The notes: generated by a model from the letters alone, not told the origin. Positions 1 to 6,077 are shown, counted from the stretch's first letter. The stretch: 9,686 nucleotides of DNA from Nanobdellota archaeon (GCA_018901315.1 JAHIFA010000159.1:1-9686); one strand, 5' to 3'. Made by a program: numbers and translations.

Positions 1-1378
1 CAAATGTTACCTCTATCTGTGGAACACCTCTTGGTGCTGGAGGAATCCCGACAAGGTCAAACCTTCCAAGGCTTTTGTTGTCAGCAGCCATTGAACGCTC
101 GCCCTGCAGGACATTGATTGTCACAGCAGGCTGGTTGTCTGCAGCTGTTGAAAATATCTGCGATTTCTTTGTAGGGATTGTTGTGTTTCTTTCAATCAAA
201 GGAGTTCTTACCCCTCCAAGTGTCTCAATTCCAAGTGTCAATGGTGTAACATCCAATAGCAAGATATCTTTTACTTCTCCTGCAAGAACACCTGCCTGGA
301 TAGCAGCTCCTGCTGCAACACATTCCATTGGATCAATTCCCCCTTCTACCTTTTTCCCTATAAAGTCTTCAACAAACTTCCTTACACAAGGCATTCTTGT
401 AGGTCCGCCAACCATTATTATTTTATCAATATCCTCTGGCTTTAATTTAGAATCCTTTATTGCCTGCTCAACAGGGTGCTTGCATTTCTTTATTATTGGC
501 TCAACAAGCTCCTCAAGTTTTGAGCGCCTTATCTTCATTGTCAAATGCTTTGGGCCTTTATCAGTAGCAGTTATAAAAGGAAGGTTTATATCAGTTTCAA
601 GTGTTGTAGAAAGCTCTATTTTGGCTTTTTCAGCTGCCTCTCTTAGTCTTTGCATTGCTACAGAATCATTTTTCAGGTCAATTCCCTCTTTATTCTTGAA
701 TTCTTTAATAATAAAGTCTGTAATTACACTATCCATATCTGTTCCGCCAAGCTGTGTGTCTCCGCTTGTGGATTTTACCTCAAATACTCCCTCGCCAAAT
801 TCCATTATTGTGACGTCAAGAGTTCCCCCGCCAAAGTCAAAGACTAAAATCTTAATTTCCTTGTCTGTTTTGTCAAGCCCATAAGCTAAAGATGCAGCTG
901 TTGGCTCATTTACTATCCTCACAACATCAAGTCCGGCGATTGTTCCTGCATCCTTTGTTGCCTGCCTTTGATTGTCGTCAAAATATGCAGGGCATGTTAT
1001 AACTGCTTTTGATATTGACTCTCCAATAAATTCCTCTGCATCTTTTTTTATCTTCTGAAGTATGAATGCAGATATCTGCTGAGGAGTGTATTCCCTGCCA
1101 TTAATCTTGTACTTATGGCTTGTACCCATCTTTCTCTTTGCAGCTGTTATTGTTCTCTCAGGATTTGAAACTGCCTGCCTTCTTGCTGGCTCCCCGACCA
1201 GCATTTGACTGTCATTTGTAAAAGCAACAATTGATGGAAATGCCTTTCCATAAGCAGTTGTGCCTTCAGAGCTTGGTATTATAATCGGCTTTCCCGCCTG
1301 CAGAAAAGCTGCTGCAGAATTGCTTGTTCCTAAATCTATCCCAATTATTTTTTCTTTTTTTGTTTTTTCTTTTACCAT
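1..1378 (-). CDS. dnaK: Molecular chaperone DnaK (Hsp70), C-terminal part cut off by window edge
   Basis: This is a cytoplasmic ATP-dependent Hsp70 chaperone that cycles with GrpE and DnaJ. About 459 residues are visible, covering the whole nucleotide-binding domain and the start of the substrate-binding domain. Residues 13-21 read GIDLGTSNS (phosphate-1 loop), 157-167 [11 protein letters not shown], 179-190 [12 protein letters not shown] (phosphate-2) and 323-330 VGGPTRMP (adenosine loop). The linker-like [17 protein letters not shown] follows. The rest of the substrate-binding domain and the lid lie beyond position 1. A short Lys-rich stretch (residues 3-10) precedes the first strand. The start at 1378 is supported by GGAGGC at 1386-1391. 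It is the last visible gene of the grpE operon, 21 bp after the DUF3467 gene. Archaeal dnaK genes are generally regarded as acquired from bacteria. Identification is essentially certain. Confidence 0.98.
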   Translation of the reverse strand, partial: MVKEKTKKEKIIGIDLGTSNSAAAFLQAGKPIIIPSSEGTTAYGKAFPSIVAFTNDSQMLVGEPARRQAVSNPERTITAAKRKMGTSHKYKINGREYTPQQISAFILQKIKKDAEEFIGESISKAVITCPAYFDDNQRQATKDAGTIAGLDVVRIVNEPTAASLAYGLDKTDKEIKILVFDFGGGTLDVTIMEFGEGVFEVKSTSGDTQLGGTDMDSVITDFIIKEFKNKEGIDLKNDSVAMQRLREAAEKAKIELSTTLETDINLPFITATDKGPKHLTMKIRRSKLEELVEPIIKKCKHPVEQAIKDSKLKPEDIDKIIMVGGPTRMPCVRKFVEDFIGKKVEGGIDPMECVAAGAAIQAGVLAGEVKDILLLDVTPLTLGIETLGGVRTPLIERNTTIPTKKSQIFSTAADNQPAVTINVLQGERSMAADNKSLGRFDLVGIPPAPRGVPQIEVTF

Positions 1379-1399
1379 TTTATTTGCCTCCTATGCTAA

Positions 1400-1753
1400 T
1401 TATCCAAAATAACTTGGGGATTCCACTGTTTTCCCCTCTTTTGTGTTTTTGATTTTTTTCTTTTTTTCAAGTTTCTTTATTGAATCCGGCTTTTCTATTT
1501 TGCCAAACTCAGATTCATATTTCTTTACAACTTGTGACAAAACATTAAGAAACTGCTTTGCGTGATATGGATCTATCATAATAACATTATGTTTTAGTGC
1601 TATTGTAGCAGTCTGGCTTCTTGCATCTACCCTTGGTGTTATACACCTGAAATCAAGGATAAACTGTGTAGGGCTGAAGTTAATTGATGTTTCGTGTGAA
1701 AAAAATGCATCACCATCCATTATGCTCATGTTTATTTTTTGTTTTTCTGCCAT
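1400..1753 (-). CDS. DUF3467 family protein
   Basis: A 117-residue protein of unknown function that matches my memory of DUF3467. Residues about 23-86 form the core: a strand-rich part (INFSPTQFILDFRCITPRVD, 24-43), then HNVIMIDPYHAKQFLNVL (55-72) with the family's typical 'P.hAk.l...L' helix, ending in KKYESEFGKI (77-86). The tail (92-117) is Lys-rich and looks disordered. No catalytic motif, signal peptide or membrane segment is visible. The start is fixed by GGAGGTC at 1757-1763, which overlaps the TAG stop of the preceding gene, so translation is probably coupled. Its position directly before dnaK implies co-expression with the chaperone. That gives a physiological hint only, since the molecular role of the family is unknown. 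Confidence 0.8.
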   Translation of the reverse strand: MAEKQKINMSIMDGDAFFSHETSINFSPTQFILDFRCITPRVDARSQTATIALKHNVIMIDPYHAKQFLNVLSQVVKKYESEFGKIEKPDSIKKLEKKKKIKNTKEGKTVESPSYFG

Positions 1754-1762
1754 TTTGACCTC

Positions 1763-2098
1763 CTAATCATCTTTTTTCAAAGCAATTTTTCTTAATTCCT
1801 CAACTCTTTCGTGAGAAAGTATTGTTCTTTCCTCTCCCTTTACTCTCTTTAATGAACCTATTTCAACAACCTCAAGAAACTTTACAAGCTTCCTTTGGTT
1901 GAAGTTATCATAATCCTTCAAAGAGCCCAATGCCTCATACAAATCCTGGTCTGTTGTTACAAGGTCGATTTCATTGTTCCTGCATAATATTATAGTTTCT
2001 ATCTTATTGCTTGTCCCAAGGAAATATTTTAGTATGGCTCCAGCTTTAAGGTATAATTTCTGCTTTTGCATTTCATTATTATCTATATTAATTCTCAT
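1763..2098 (-). CDS. Small uncharacterised protein, possibly degenerate PIN-like
   Basis: A 111-residue protein that I cannot assign with certainty. It is real by context: it starts 2 bp after the upstream stop, has a GAGG SD that overlaps that stop's flank, and its own stop overlaps the next SD. Residues 13-60 (strand, helix AILKYFLG, then NNEIDLVTTDQDLYEALGSL) resemble the first half of a PIN nuclease, including a 'dLvTtD..LYEAL' pattern. However, the first catalytic Asp expected near residue 18 is absent (LYLKAGAILKYFLG). If it is a PIN fold, it is probably catalytically degenerate. The C terminus (75-111) is charged and helical. Its place in a chaperone operon suggests a conserved accessory role. 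The gene is confident; the fold assignment is weak. Confidence 0.75.
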   Translation of the reverse strand: MRINIDNNEMQKQKLYLKAGAILKYFLGTSNKIETIILCRNNEIDLVTTDQDLYEALGSLKDYDNFNQRKLVKFLEVVEIGSLKRVKGEERTILSHERVEELRKIALKKDD

Positions 2099-2100
2099 TT

Positions 2101-2604
2101 CTAAACCTCATAGCTTAATATTTTTTTTAATCTTTCTTCATCAGGAACAAGATCCTTTAGTGAGCCGCCCGGTATTGGGTTGTTTTGTGTTAAAAATGTG
2201 CTCCATTGCCTTATTGACTCTGGGTCATCTGGATTTACAAAGTAATTAAGCATAAACCACTGGTTTAAGTCATTACCATATGTATTGCAGTTGCCTACCC
2301 TGCAGTGCAATGGTTTTGCCTCATGGATTGAGCAGCCAATCTGCTCATTATAAAAAATGCATTTGCCATATGGCTTGGTTCCTTTGATTAACTTTGGCCT
2401 TAGTGTTTTTGTATTAAATCTCTCATGCTCTTCAAGATATTTCTCTTTGAGTTTGTCTGTTGTTGTTCTCAGAAACCTTGCAATCTTTATAATGTCATCA
2501 TCAACTAAAAAGCCGGATGTATATTTGCAGCAGTTTCCGCATTTTTTGCATTCTTTGCTAAGTTTTAATACATCTTCTTTTGGTGTTTTTTTTGAAATAA
2601 GCAT
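2101..2604 (-). CDS. YkgJ-like cysteine-cluster (putative Fe-S/Zn-binding) protein
   Basis: A 167-residue protein with the hallmark CxxCxxCC cluster (C19, C22, C25, C26: CKKCGNCC) followed by C82, C91, C101 and C106, the last four in a GKCIFY...GCSIHEAKPLHCRVGNC arrangement. This matches the YkgJ/UPF0153 family, generally annotated as a putative iron-sulfur or zinc cluster protein of unknown substrate. The eight Cys look sufficient to hold one or two metal centres. There is no signal or membrane segment, so it should be cytoplasmic. The start is supported by a GAGGGTG SD in the 11-bp gap after grpE. Cotranscription with grpE and dnaK suggests a link to protein or redox stress, which is inference. 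Confidence 0.87.
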   Translation of the reverse strand: MLISKKTPKEDVLKLSKECKKCGNCCKYTSGFLVDDDIIKIARFLRTTTDKLKEKYLEEHERFNTKTLRPKLIKGTKPYGKCIFYNEQIGCSIHEAKPLHCRVGNCNTYGNDLNQWFMLNYFVNPDDPESIRQWSTFLTQNNPIPGGSLKDLVPDEERLKKILSYEV

Positions 2605-2615
2605 TTTTCACCCTC

Positions 2616-3116
2616 TTATTTGTTTTTTGCAATTTTTACTTTTGCATGCCTTATTATTTTATCGTTAAGTATATAACCTTTTTGCAAAACTTCTGTTATT
2701 GTATTGTCAAGATTATCGCTTTTTTCATGCATCATTACTTCATGCTTATATGGGTCAAACTTTTCATTCAGAGGGTTTATTTGCTTTAGGCCCTCTTTTT
2801 CAAGTGTTGAATAAAACTGTGAAAATATTAGTTTCATGCCTTCAAGGAATTTATTTTGATCTTTATGGTTCTTCAGGGCAATCTCAAATGAGTCAACTAT
2901 TGGAAGTAGTTTTACTATTAAGCCCTGTGATGCATATTTAATAGAATCCTGTTTTTCCTTTTCAACTCTTTTTTTGTAGTTCTCAAACTCTGCCTGCAAT
3001 CTCTGTAATGAATCTGTAAGTTCCTTTATTTTATTGTTGAGGTTTTCTAATTCCTTTTTTTCCTTTTCATGCTTACTATGTTTATGCATTTTTTTTCTTG
3101 TTTCTTTTTTAGTCAT
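2616..3116 (-). CDS. grpE: GrpE, nucleotide-exchange factor of DnaK
   Basis: GrpE releases ADP from DnaK and so drives the chaperone cycle in the cytoplasm. The 166-residue length is near the family norm. A His/Lys-rich N terminus (8-20) leads into a long coiled coil (about 20-62) that contains the conserved AEFENYKKR (42-50). It continues with LLPIVDSFEIAL (70-81), the four-helix-bundle region, and the beta-wing: FDPYKHEVMM (120-129), GYILNDKIIRHAKVKIAK (147-164). It is the first gene of the operon, and no SD precedes the ATG at 3116. The ATG follows a short leader of about 28 nt holding the palindrome at 3125-3141. A second in-frame Met at residue 10 is a less likely start. Confidence 0.97.
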   Translation of the reverse strand: MTKKETRKKMHKHSKHEKEKKELENLNNKIKELTDSLQRLQAEFENYKKRVEKEKQDSIKYASQGLIVKLLPIVDSFEIALKNHKDQNKFLEGMKLIFSQFYSTLEKEGLKQINPLNEKFDPYKHEVMMHEKSDNLDNTITEVLQKGYILNDKIIRHAKVKIAKNK

Positions 3117-3124
3117 TTGTTTAT

Positions 3125-3141
3125 GTTGACTTTAAGTCAAC
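3125..3141. promoter_or_regulatory. Perfect 8-1-8 bp palindrome, candidate operator of the chaperone operon
   Basis: GTTGACTT, one central T, then AAGTCAAC: both arms are exactly complementary. It lies between the predicted grpE transcription start (about 3144) and the grpE ATG (3116). A bound repressor here would block initiation or early elongation. The divergent winged-helix gene at 3221 is the natural candidate for its binder (inference). A short RNA hairpin in the grpE leader is the alternative. Confidence 0.6.
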
Positions 3142-3163
3142 CATTACATATTAGAATAAACAG

Positions 3164-3176
3164 CTTATATATAAAT
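3164..3176 (-). promoter_or_regulatory. TATA box of the grpE-dnaK operon
   Basis: On the minus strand this reads ATTTATATATAAG, a good archaeal TATA element. Counting about 26 bp downstream puts transcription start near 3144, giving a leader of about 28 nt before grpE. It is the only strong candidate between the two divergent genes on this strand. Confidence 0.6.
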
Positions 3177-3189
3177 GTTTTGGAAAAAG

Positions 3190-3197
3190 TTTATAAA
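3190..3197 (+). promoter_or_regulatory. TATA box of the winged-helix regulator gene
   Basis: TTTATAAA is centred about 27 bp before the ATG at 3221, with no SD in between. The predicted transcript therefore starts at or next to the start codon (leaderless). It lies about 20 bp from the opposing grpE TATA box, so the two promoters may compete or be co-regulated. Confidence 0.6.
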
Positions 3198-3220
3198 TAA
3201 ATGAAATAACTTAATTAGAT

Positions 3221-3628
3221 ATGGAATATGTTCATCAAAGGGTAACCATAATAAGATTCAGAAAGCCGCTTAAAAAAGATATTAATGAAGAGCTTCAGTG
3301 GTTTGGCTCGTCACTTGGATTATTTAATCTAAGGGATAGGAACAGTTCATGCTTTAGGGTATTTATTGAATTAGTTAAGAGTTCCAGGAAAAAAAAGCCA
3401 TTGTCAAGCGATGAGCTTGCATATAAGACTGGATTAAGCAGGGGGACAATTATACATCATCTGAATAAGCTAATAGGGTCAGGCATTGTTGTTAATGAGA
3501 AAAATAAATATATTCTAAGGGTCGAGAACCTAAAAGTGCTTGTTGATGAGATAGAAAAAGATATCAAAAGGGCATGTAATGACCTTAAAGAAATAGCAAA
3601 GAATATTGACGAAGAGCTGGGATTGTAG
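3221..3628 (+). CDS. Winged-helix DNA-binding protein, candidate regulator of the chaperone operon
   Basis: A 135-residue protein with a central winged helix-turn-helix: helix FRVFIELVKS (45-54), LSSDELAYKTG (61-71), recognition helix LSRGTIIHHLNKLIGSGIV (72-90) and a wing NEKNKYIL (92-99). The arrangement resembles ArsR/MarR-type archaeal regulators. A C-terminal amphipathic helix (103-133) probably dimerises. The N-terminal segment containing WFGSSLGLFNLRDRN (27-41) does not match a family I can name. It is transcribed divergently from grpE, with a 104-bp shared intergenic region containing a perfect palindrome. By analogy with Phr of Pyrococcus and HSR1 of Archaeoglobus, which repress heat-shock genes, I infer a heat-shock repressor. 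The sequence does not show its ligand or trigger. Confidence 0.85.
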   Translation: MEYVHQRVTIIRFRKPLKKDINEELQWFGSSLGLFNLRDRNSSCFRVFIELVKSSRKKKPLSSDELAYKTGLSRGTIIHHLNKLIGSGIVVNEKNKYILRVENLKVLVDEIEKDIKRACNDLKEIAKNIDEELGL

Positions 3629-3633
3629 ATTAA

Positions 3634-3660
3634 GATATTTTTTGATTTGTTTCTTTTTTT
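3634..3660 (+). terminator. Oligo-T tract after the regulator gene
   Basis: Just after the TAG at 3626-3628 the coding strand has two T-rich runs, including T6 and T7. Archaeal RNA polymerase terminates at such tracts without a hairpin, so this is a plausible terminator. In an AT-rich genome the evidence is modest. Confidence 0.45.
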
Positions 3661-3663
3661 GAC

Positions 3664-3715
3664 TGAAAATCTTGCGGAATTTTTTACAAAAGTCTTATAA
3701 AAAGATTCTTTGTTT
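3664..3715 (+). repeat. 52-bp direct repeat, copy 1, containing a TATA box
   Basis: It matches 6775-6826 at 51 of 52 positions (offset 3111 bp; the only difference is G at 3674 against C at 6785). It holds a TATA-like CTTATAAAAAG at about 3694-3704, exactly 26 bp before the ATG at 3724, so this copy can act as a promoter. It also contains a short inverted pair AATCTT/AAGATT. Similarity ends abruptly on both sides. Its origin is unknown; attachment site, duplicated promoter and dispersed repeat are all possible. Confidence 0.85.
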
Positions 3716-3723
3716 TTTTATTG

Positions 3724-3819
3724 ATGGATAAAAAAATAATCTTAATCGATGGTAATGCTCACTATAGGGATTCTATTGCAAAAAAACTTATTCCTCAAAA
3801 ACATCAAAATTCCTGTTAA
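3724..3819 (+). pseudogene. Truncated gene start resembling a 5'-nuclease (PolA/FEN/PIN-type) N terminus
   Basis: Starting at the ATG that sits 26 bp after the TATA box of repeat copy 1, the frame reads MDKKIILIDGNAHYRDSIAK and then ends in TAA after 31 codons. 'KKIILIDGNA' is typical of the first strand of 5'-3' nucleases of the PolA/FEN class, where the Asp is a metal ligand. No continuation with that fold is found in any frame before 3960. I read this as a gene beginning with its promoter still in place and the body lost. A chance match or a genuine tiny peptide gene is possible, because the motif is short. Confidence 0.4.
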
Positions 3820-3820
3820 A

Positions 3821-3945
3821 TACCTCAACGACCGAAGTGAGGAGAATACAATGTGGTCGAGTACTGTAGGGCGAAGTCCAAGGAACGGAGAAGTAAATTT
3901 GGAGTCTGTCAATCAAGCGAACAGCGTGAGCAATTAAGACACAGA
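3821..3945. other. GC-elevated non-coding stretch with small inverted repeats
   Basis: Positions 3821-3930 are about 48% G+C by my count, against roughly 30% around them. The stretch contains a hairpin CCTCA/TGAGG (3823-3842), a distant TCCAA/TTGGA pair (about 3877-3903) and short motifs such as CGACCGAAGTGAGG and GCGAACAGCGTGAGC. An open frame crosses it but has low-complexity, non-protein-like content. It may be a decayed dispersed repeat or a structured RNA. I cannot assign it to an RNA family. Confidence 0.35.
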
Positions 3946-3960
3946 ATATAGGGGCTATTG

Positions 3961-4764
3961 TTATATATTAAATTCTTTCATAAATTCAGCCTTATTATAA
4001 TGTTTTAAATCTGAAGAACCTTTTTTCAATAACTGAGTTCTACATTCTATTAAGTTAAGATCAGGACATTTACTATGAATTTGGGGGTCTTCTTTGATAA
4101 GCTGTAAAAGAGGATCTAAGAGTATAGGATTTAGAAATTTAAGTTGAAGTAATATCCGTAATATCTTAAAAATATCTTTTGTATCAAAGGAGGGTTCTTT
4201 CTTTTTTCCTTTAAACTGGACAAGTTCTATTTTATTATCTTCATATTCTAATTTATTAACTTTAAAAGAGAGATATATTAGTTCATGGAGTTTGTTACTG
4301 AATTTGCTTAAGTCATTAAGTGGTTCTAAATTAAAGAAAAACCCTTTTAGATTCTTCTTTATATTAAATGTATTTTCAATTAAATCTAAAATACTCGATA
4401 CATTAAACATAAAACCATTACAACATTCCTCGAGTTCTTCTTTAGACTGAACCAATAGTACAATGTGCAATGTTCCTTTTTTCATTAATTCTTCATCTGA
4501 AGCGAAATTATTAATCTGTAAGTGCGGATGCTGATGCCCTGAAGATGAATGTTGTTCTAATGCAACTCTTGTTTCCACCCTGAAAGATAAATCTGACTTT
4601 TTCTTTTTTGCAGAAAGGGCTATTTCAAAGGCATCTTCTTTAGAATTCGTTGATGTACGTAATATAACCTCAATATCTTTATCTTCAAAAACGAAATTAC
4701 TTTTAAGACTTCTCTCAATAAGTCTAAAATCAGGCGTACCTACTCTTTTAGGTTGATATTCCAT
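3961..4764 (-). CDS. Uncharacterised protein with a histidine cluster, partner of the RHH fusion protein
   Basis: A 267-residue protein that I do not recognise. The first half is predicted alpha/beta. A strand pair (SFRVETRVALEQ, 60-71) leads into a dense His motif, HSSSGHQHPHLQIN (H72, H77, H79, H81), with another His at H100 in GTLHIVLLVQS. Such spacing is plausible for a metal site or phosphoesterase centre and recalls 'HP.sHLhi' motifs in some uncharacterised defence-associated proteins, but the similarity is too weak to name a family. The second half (about 150-267) is helical and Leu-rich. The start at 4764 has a GAGGAG SD at 4768-4773 and lies 25 bp inside the upstream gene, so translation is coupled and the two products probably interact. 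Confidence 0.8.
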   Translation of the reverse strand: MEYQPKRVGTPDFRLIERSLKSNFVFEDKDIEVILRTSTNSKEDAFEIALSAKKKKSDLSFRVETRVALEQHSSSGHQHPHLQINNFASDEELMKKGTLHIVLLVQSKEELEECCNGFMFNVSSILDLIENTFNIKKNLKGFFFNLEPLNDLSKFSNKLHELIYLSFKVNKLEYEDNKIELVQFKGKKKEPSFDTKDIFKILRILLQLKFLNPILLDPLLQLIKEDPQIHSKCPDLNLIECRTQLLKKGSSDLKHYNKAEFMKEFNI

Positions 4765-5594
4765 AATCTCCTCTCTTTATTTATCTTTATTTGTTCCAAT
4801 TCGAGTTCAAACTTTCTTAATTTTTGTATTACATCTTCATCTAATGAAGTGTTTGATAGGTTTTTAATACCATATAAATCCTTCCAGAAATCTAAATCCA
4901 AATAACTAATCTCATTTACTTTTTTGTCTAATTTTTTGTGAATAATGAAAAAAAGAATTTTAAAATAGATTAAATACTTAGTTCTTATATATTCTTCATT
5001 ACTTTCTAGCATAAGTTCTTTTTTTCTAATAATCTTCTTTGGGTCAGAAATTAAATTTATGTTTTTAAGAGACTTTAGAATATTAATCATTTGAATAGTT
5101 TTAATTCCTTTTTCTTCTGGTATGGGTTTGCCTTGTAGTAGGAAATTATCAATTTCTAAATTAAAAGAAAATTCATCACGGGATTTTGACTTTGATTCAT
5201 TATAAGAGTATTCAATCTTTAAGTCTGGGTGATAGGTTAAAGTTTTATGTTCTCTTATAAATCCACTTTCTATATATTTAATTAAGTTTTTGTTTTCTTT
5301 TTCTATACTTCTTAAGAAAGAGATTTCTTCACCTAATTGTTCATTATTTTCTATTAATCTCTTGATTACTTCTTCATAAGTTCCTCCGGGTTTCAAATAT
5401 TTCTTTAATTTATTTTTTGTGCCTAAAGATACTCTAATTGTAGTTATTGCATTATTTATACCTTCTTTCCTATAAAAAGATTCTAAACTATCTTGACCAT
5501 TTCTTTCATGAATTAATTTCATCATGTTTCTCTTTAGTAGTTCCTTAAATTCATCATCTGAATTGTTTGGTGTTCTTATTGATATACTTCCCAT
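4740..5594 (-). CDS. Ribbon-helix-helix fusion protein, putative regulator or antitoxin-like partner
   Basis: A 284-residue protein. I place the start at 5594 (MGSISIRTPNN) rather than upstream at 5666, because a minus-strand TATA element at 5614-5625 lies 26 bp before it; the longer version would be translated from its own promoter. Residues 51-88 (TTIRVSLGTKNKLKKYL, then GTYEEVIKRLIENNEQL) are a ribbon-helix-helix domain of the archaeal VapB/DUF7557 style. Before it is a 50-residue helical segment of unknown role. After it come a coiled helix (82-110), a strand-rich stretch (118-150) and a helical C-terminal domain (165-275) that I do not recognise. Much longer than a plain antitoxin, it may bind DNA and also contact the co-encoded His-cluster protein. 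Two operator-like repeats lie directly upstream, suggesting autoregulation. Confidence 0.8.
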   Translation of the reverse strand: MGSISIRTPNNSDDEFKELLKRNMMKLIHERNGQDSLESFYRKEGINNAITTIRVSLGTKNKLKKYLKPGGTYEEVIKRLIENNEQLGEEISFLRSIEKENKNLIKYIESGFIREHKTLTYHPDLKIEYSYNESKSKSRDEFSFNLEIDNFLLQGKPIPEEKGIKTIQMINILKSLKNINLISDPKKIIRKKELMLESNEEYIRTKYLIYFKILFFIIHKKLDKKVNEISYLDLDFWKDLYGIKNLSNTSLDEDVIQKLRKFELELEQIKINKERRLWNINLKE

Positions 5595-5598
5595 ATTG

Positions 5599-5615
5599 AG
5601 TATACAACATATACT
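5599..5615. promoter_or_regulatory. Operator-like inverted repeat, proximal copy
   Basis: AGTATA-CAACA-TATACT: 6-bp arms with a 5-bp spacer. It sits between the predicted TATA box and the ATG at 5594, overlapping the transcription start. A near-identical copy lies at 5658-5674. The small palindromic half-sites suit the RHH domain of the adjacent gene (inference). Confidence 0.55.
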
Positions 5616-5625
5616 TATATTTAAA
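5614..5625 (-). promoter_or_regulatory. TATA box of the RHH-fusion operon
   Basis: TTTAAATATAAG on the minus strand, centred about 26 bp upstream of the ATG at 5594, with no SD between. This favours a leaderless transcript and decides the start codon of the fusion protein. Confidence 0.55.
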
Positions 5626-5657
5626 CCTTTCGTTTTATTTATATAAAAATTGTACTT

Positions 5658-5674
5658 AGTATACAATATATACT
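5658..5674. promoter_or_regulatory. Operator-like inverted repeat, distal copy
   Basis: AGTATA-CAATA-TATACT, differing from the proximal copy by one spacer base; the extended direct repeat matches at 19 of 20 positions. Centre-to-centre distance is 59 bp, between five and six helical turns. The paired arrangement suggests cooperative or looping repression. Confidence 0.55.
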
Positions 5675-5768
5675 TATTATAACAAAAGCCACTTTCTATT
5701 TTTTAGGACTCCAAATTTATTGCATTTAACAAGAATTATGTTGTAGTTTTTCTTTAGAAAGGCAAACA

Positions 5769-5792
5769 TTTATATATCAATTGATATATAAA
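5769..5792. promoter_or_regulatory. Perfect 24-bp palindrome embedding the TATA box of the wHTH-RelE operon
   Basis: The half-site TTTATATATCAA is followed directly by its exact reverse complement. The left arm supplies the TATA box (TTTATATA, 5769-5776), centred about 26 bp before the ATG at 5799, so the transcript is probably leaderless. A protein bound here would cover the TATA box. Conditional repression by the downstream antitoxin is the expected arrangement for a type II module. Confidence 0.65.
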
Positions 5793-5798
5793 CATAAT

Positions 5799-6077
5799 AT
5801 GGTAAAGTATGTACTAAAAAATCCATTTGTAAGATCTCCTACTTTGGATACTGTATTAATGGTAGAAAAAAATATAGATAAATACAGCGGAGAATTTAAC
5901 CGGACCAGATTATGGAAGAGCTTACCTAAAAAAGTAATGTGGCAAACCTATTTAATTATTTTGGAGTATCTTGAGAGCATAAACAAAATTGCTTTTGATA
6001 AGGAAGGAAAAATAGCATATATCTGGAACCCAGAATTAGCAAAAAAACTTAGGTTGAGAAAGGAGATTAAAGTATGA
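5799..6077 (+). CDS. Winged-helix antitoxin of a RelE-type toxin-antitoxin module
   Basis: A 92-residue basic protein starting at MVKYVLKNPF. The ATG at 5799 is preferred over an in-frame TTG at 5781, which lies inside the promoter palindrome. Residues 12-78 form a small winged helix: SPTLDTVLMVEKNIDKYSG (13-31), TRLWKSLPKKVMWQTYLIIL (36-55), EYLESINKIAFD (56-67), then a wing ending in IAYIWNPELAKK (72-83). I know this pattern from small archaeal proteins encoded directly before RelE/ParE-like toxins, where it replaces the usual RelB. It overlaps the toxin start by 4 nt (ATGA), and GGAG at 6062-6065 drives the toxin. It should bind its own promoter and neutralise the toxin. Confidence 0.8.
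   Translation: MVKYVLKNPFVRSPTLDTVLMVEKNIDKYSGEFNRTRLWKSLPKKVMWQTYLIILEYLESINKIAFDKEGKIAYIWNPELAKKLRLRKEIKV

Noticed and set aside
75..884. Long open frame on the plus strand.
   Set aside because: It is the antisense of dnaK, whose motifs are unmistakable; the plus-strand translation is Ser/Ile-rich and shows no family.
3758..3770. CTCACTATAGGGA matches 13 bases of the T7 phage promoter and could suggest vector contamination.
   Set aside because: The upstream half of the T7 promoter is not intact (TAATG instead of TAATACGA), flanks look like native AT-rich DNA, and the match lies inside a coding-like frame. A chance match is more likely.
3749..3937. A 62-codon open frame on the plus strand.
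   Set aside because: It crosses a GC-elevated non-coding stretch, has no SD or suitably spaced TATA box, and its composition is not protein-like.
5595..5666. N-terminal extension of the RHH-fusion protein from an upstream ATG at 5666.
   Set aside because: The extension would be encoded by the operator repeat and TATA region; the ATG at 5594 is at the right distance from the TATA box.
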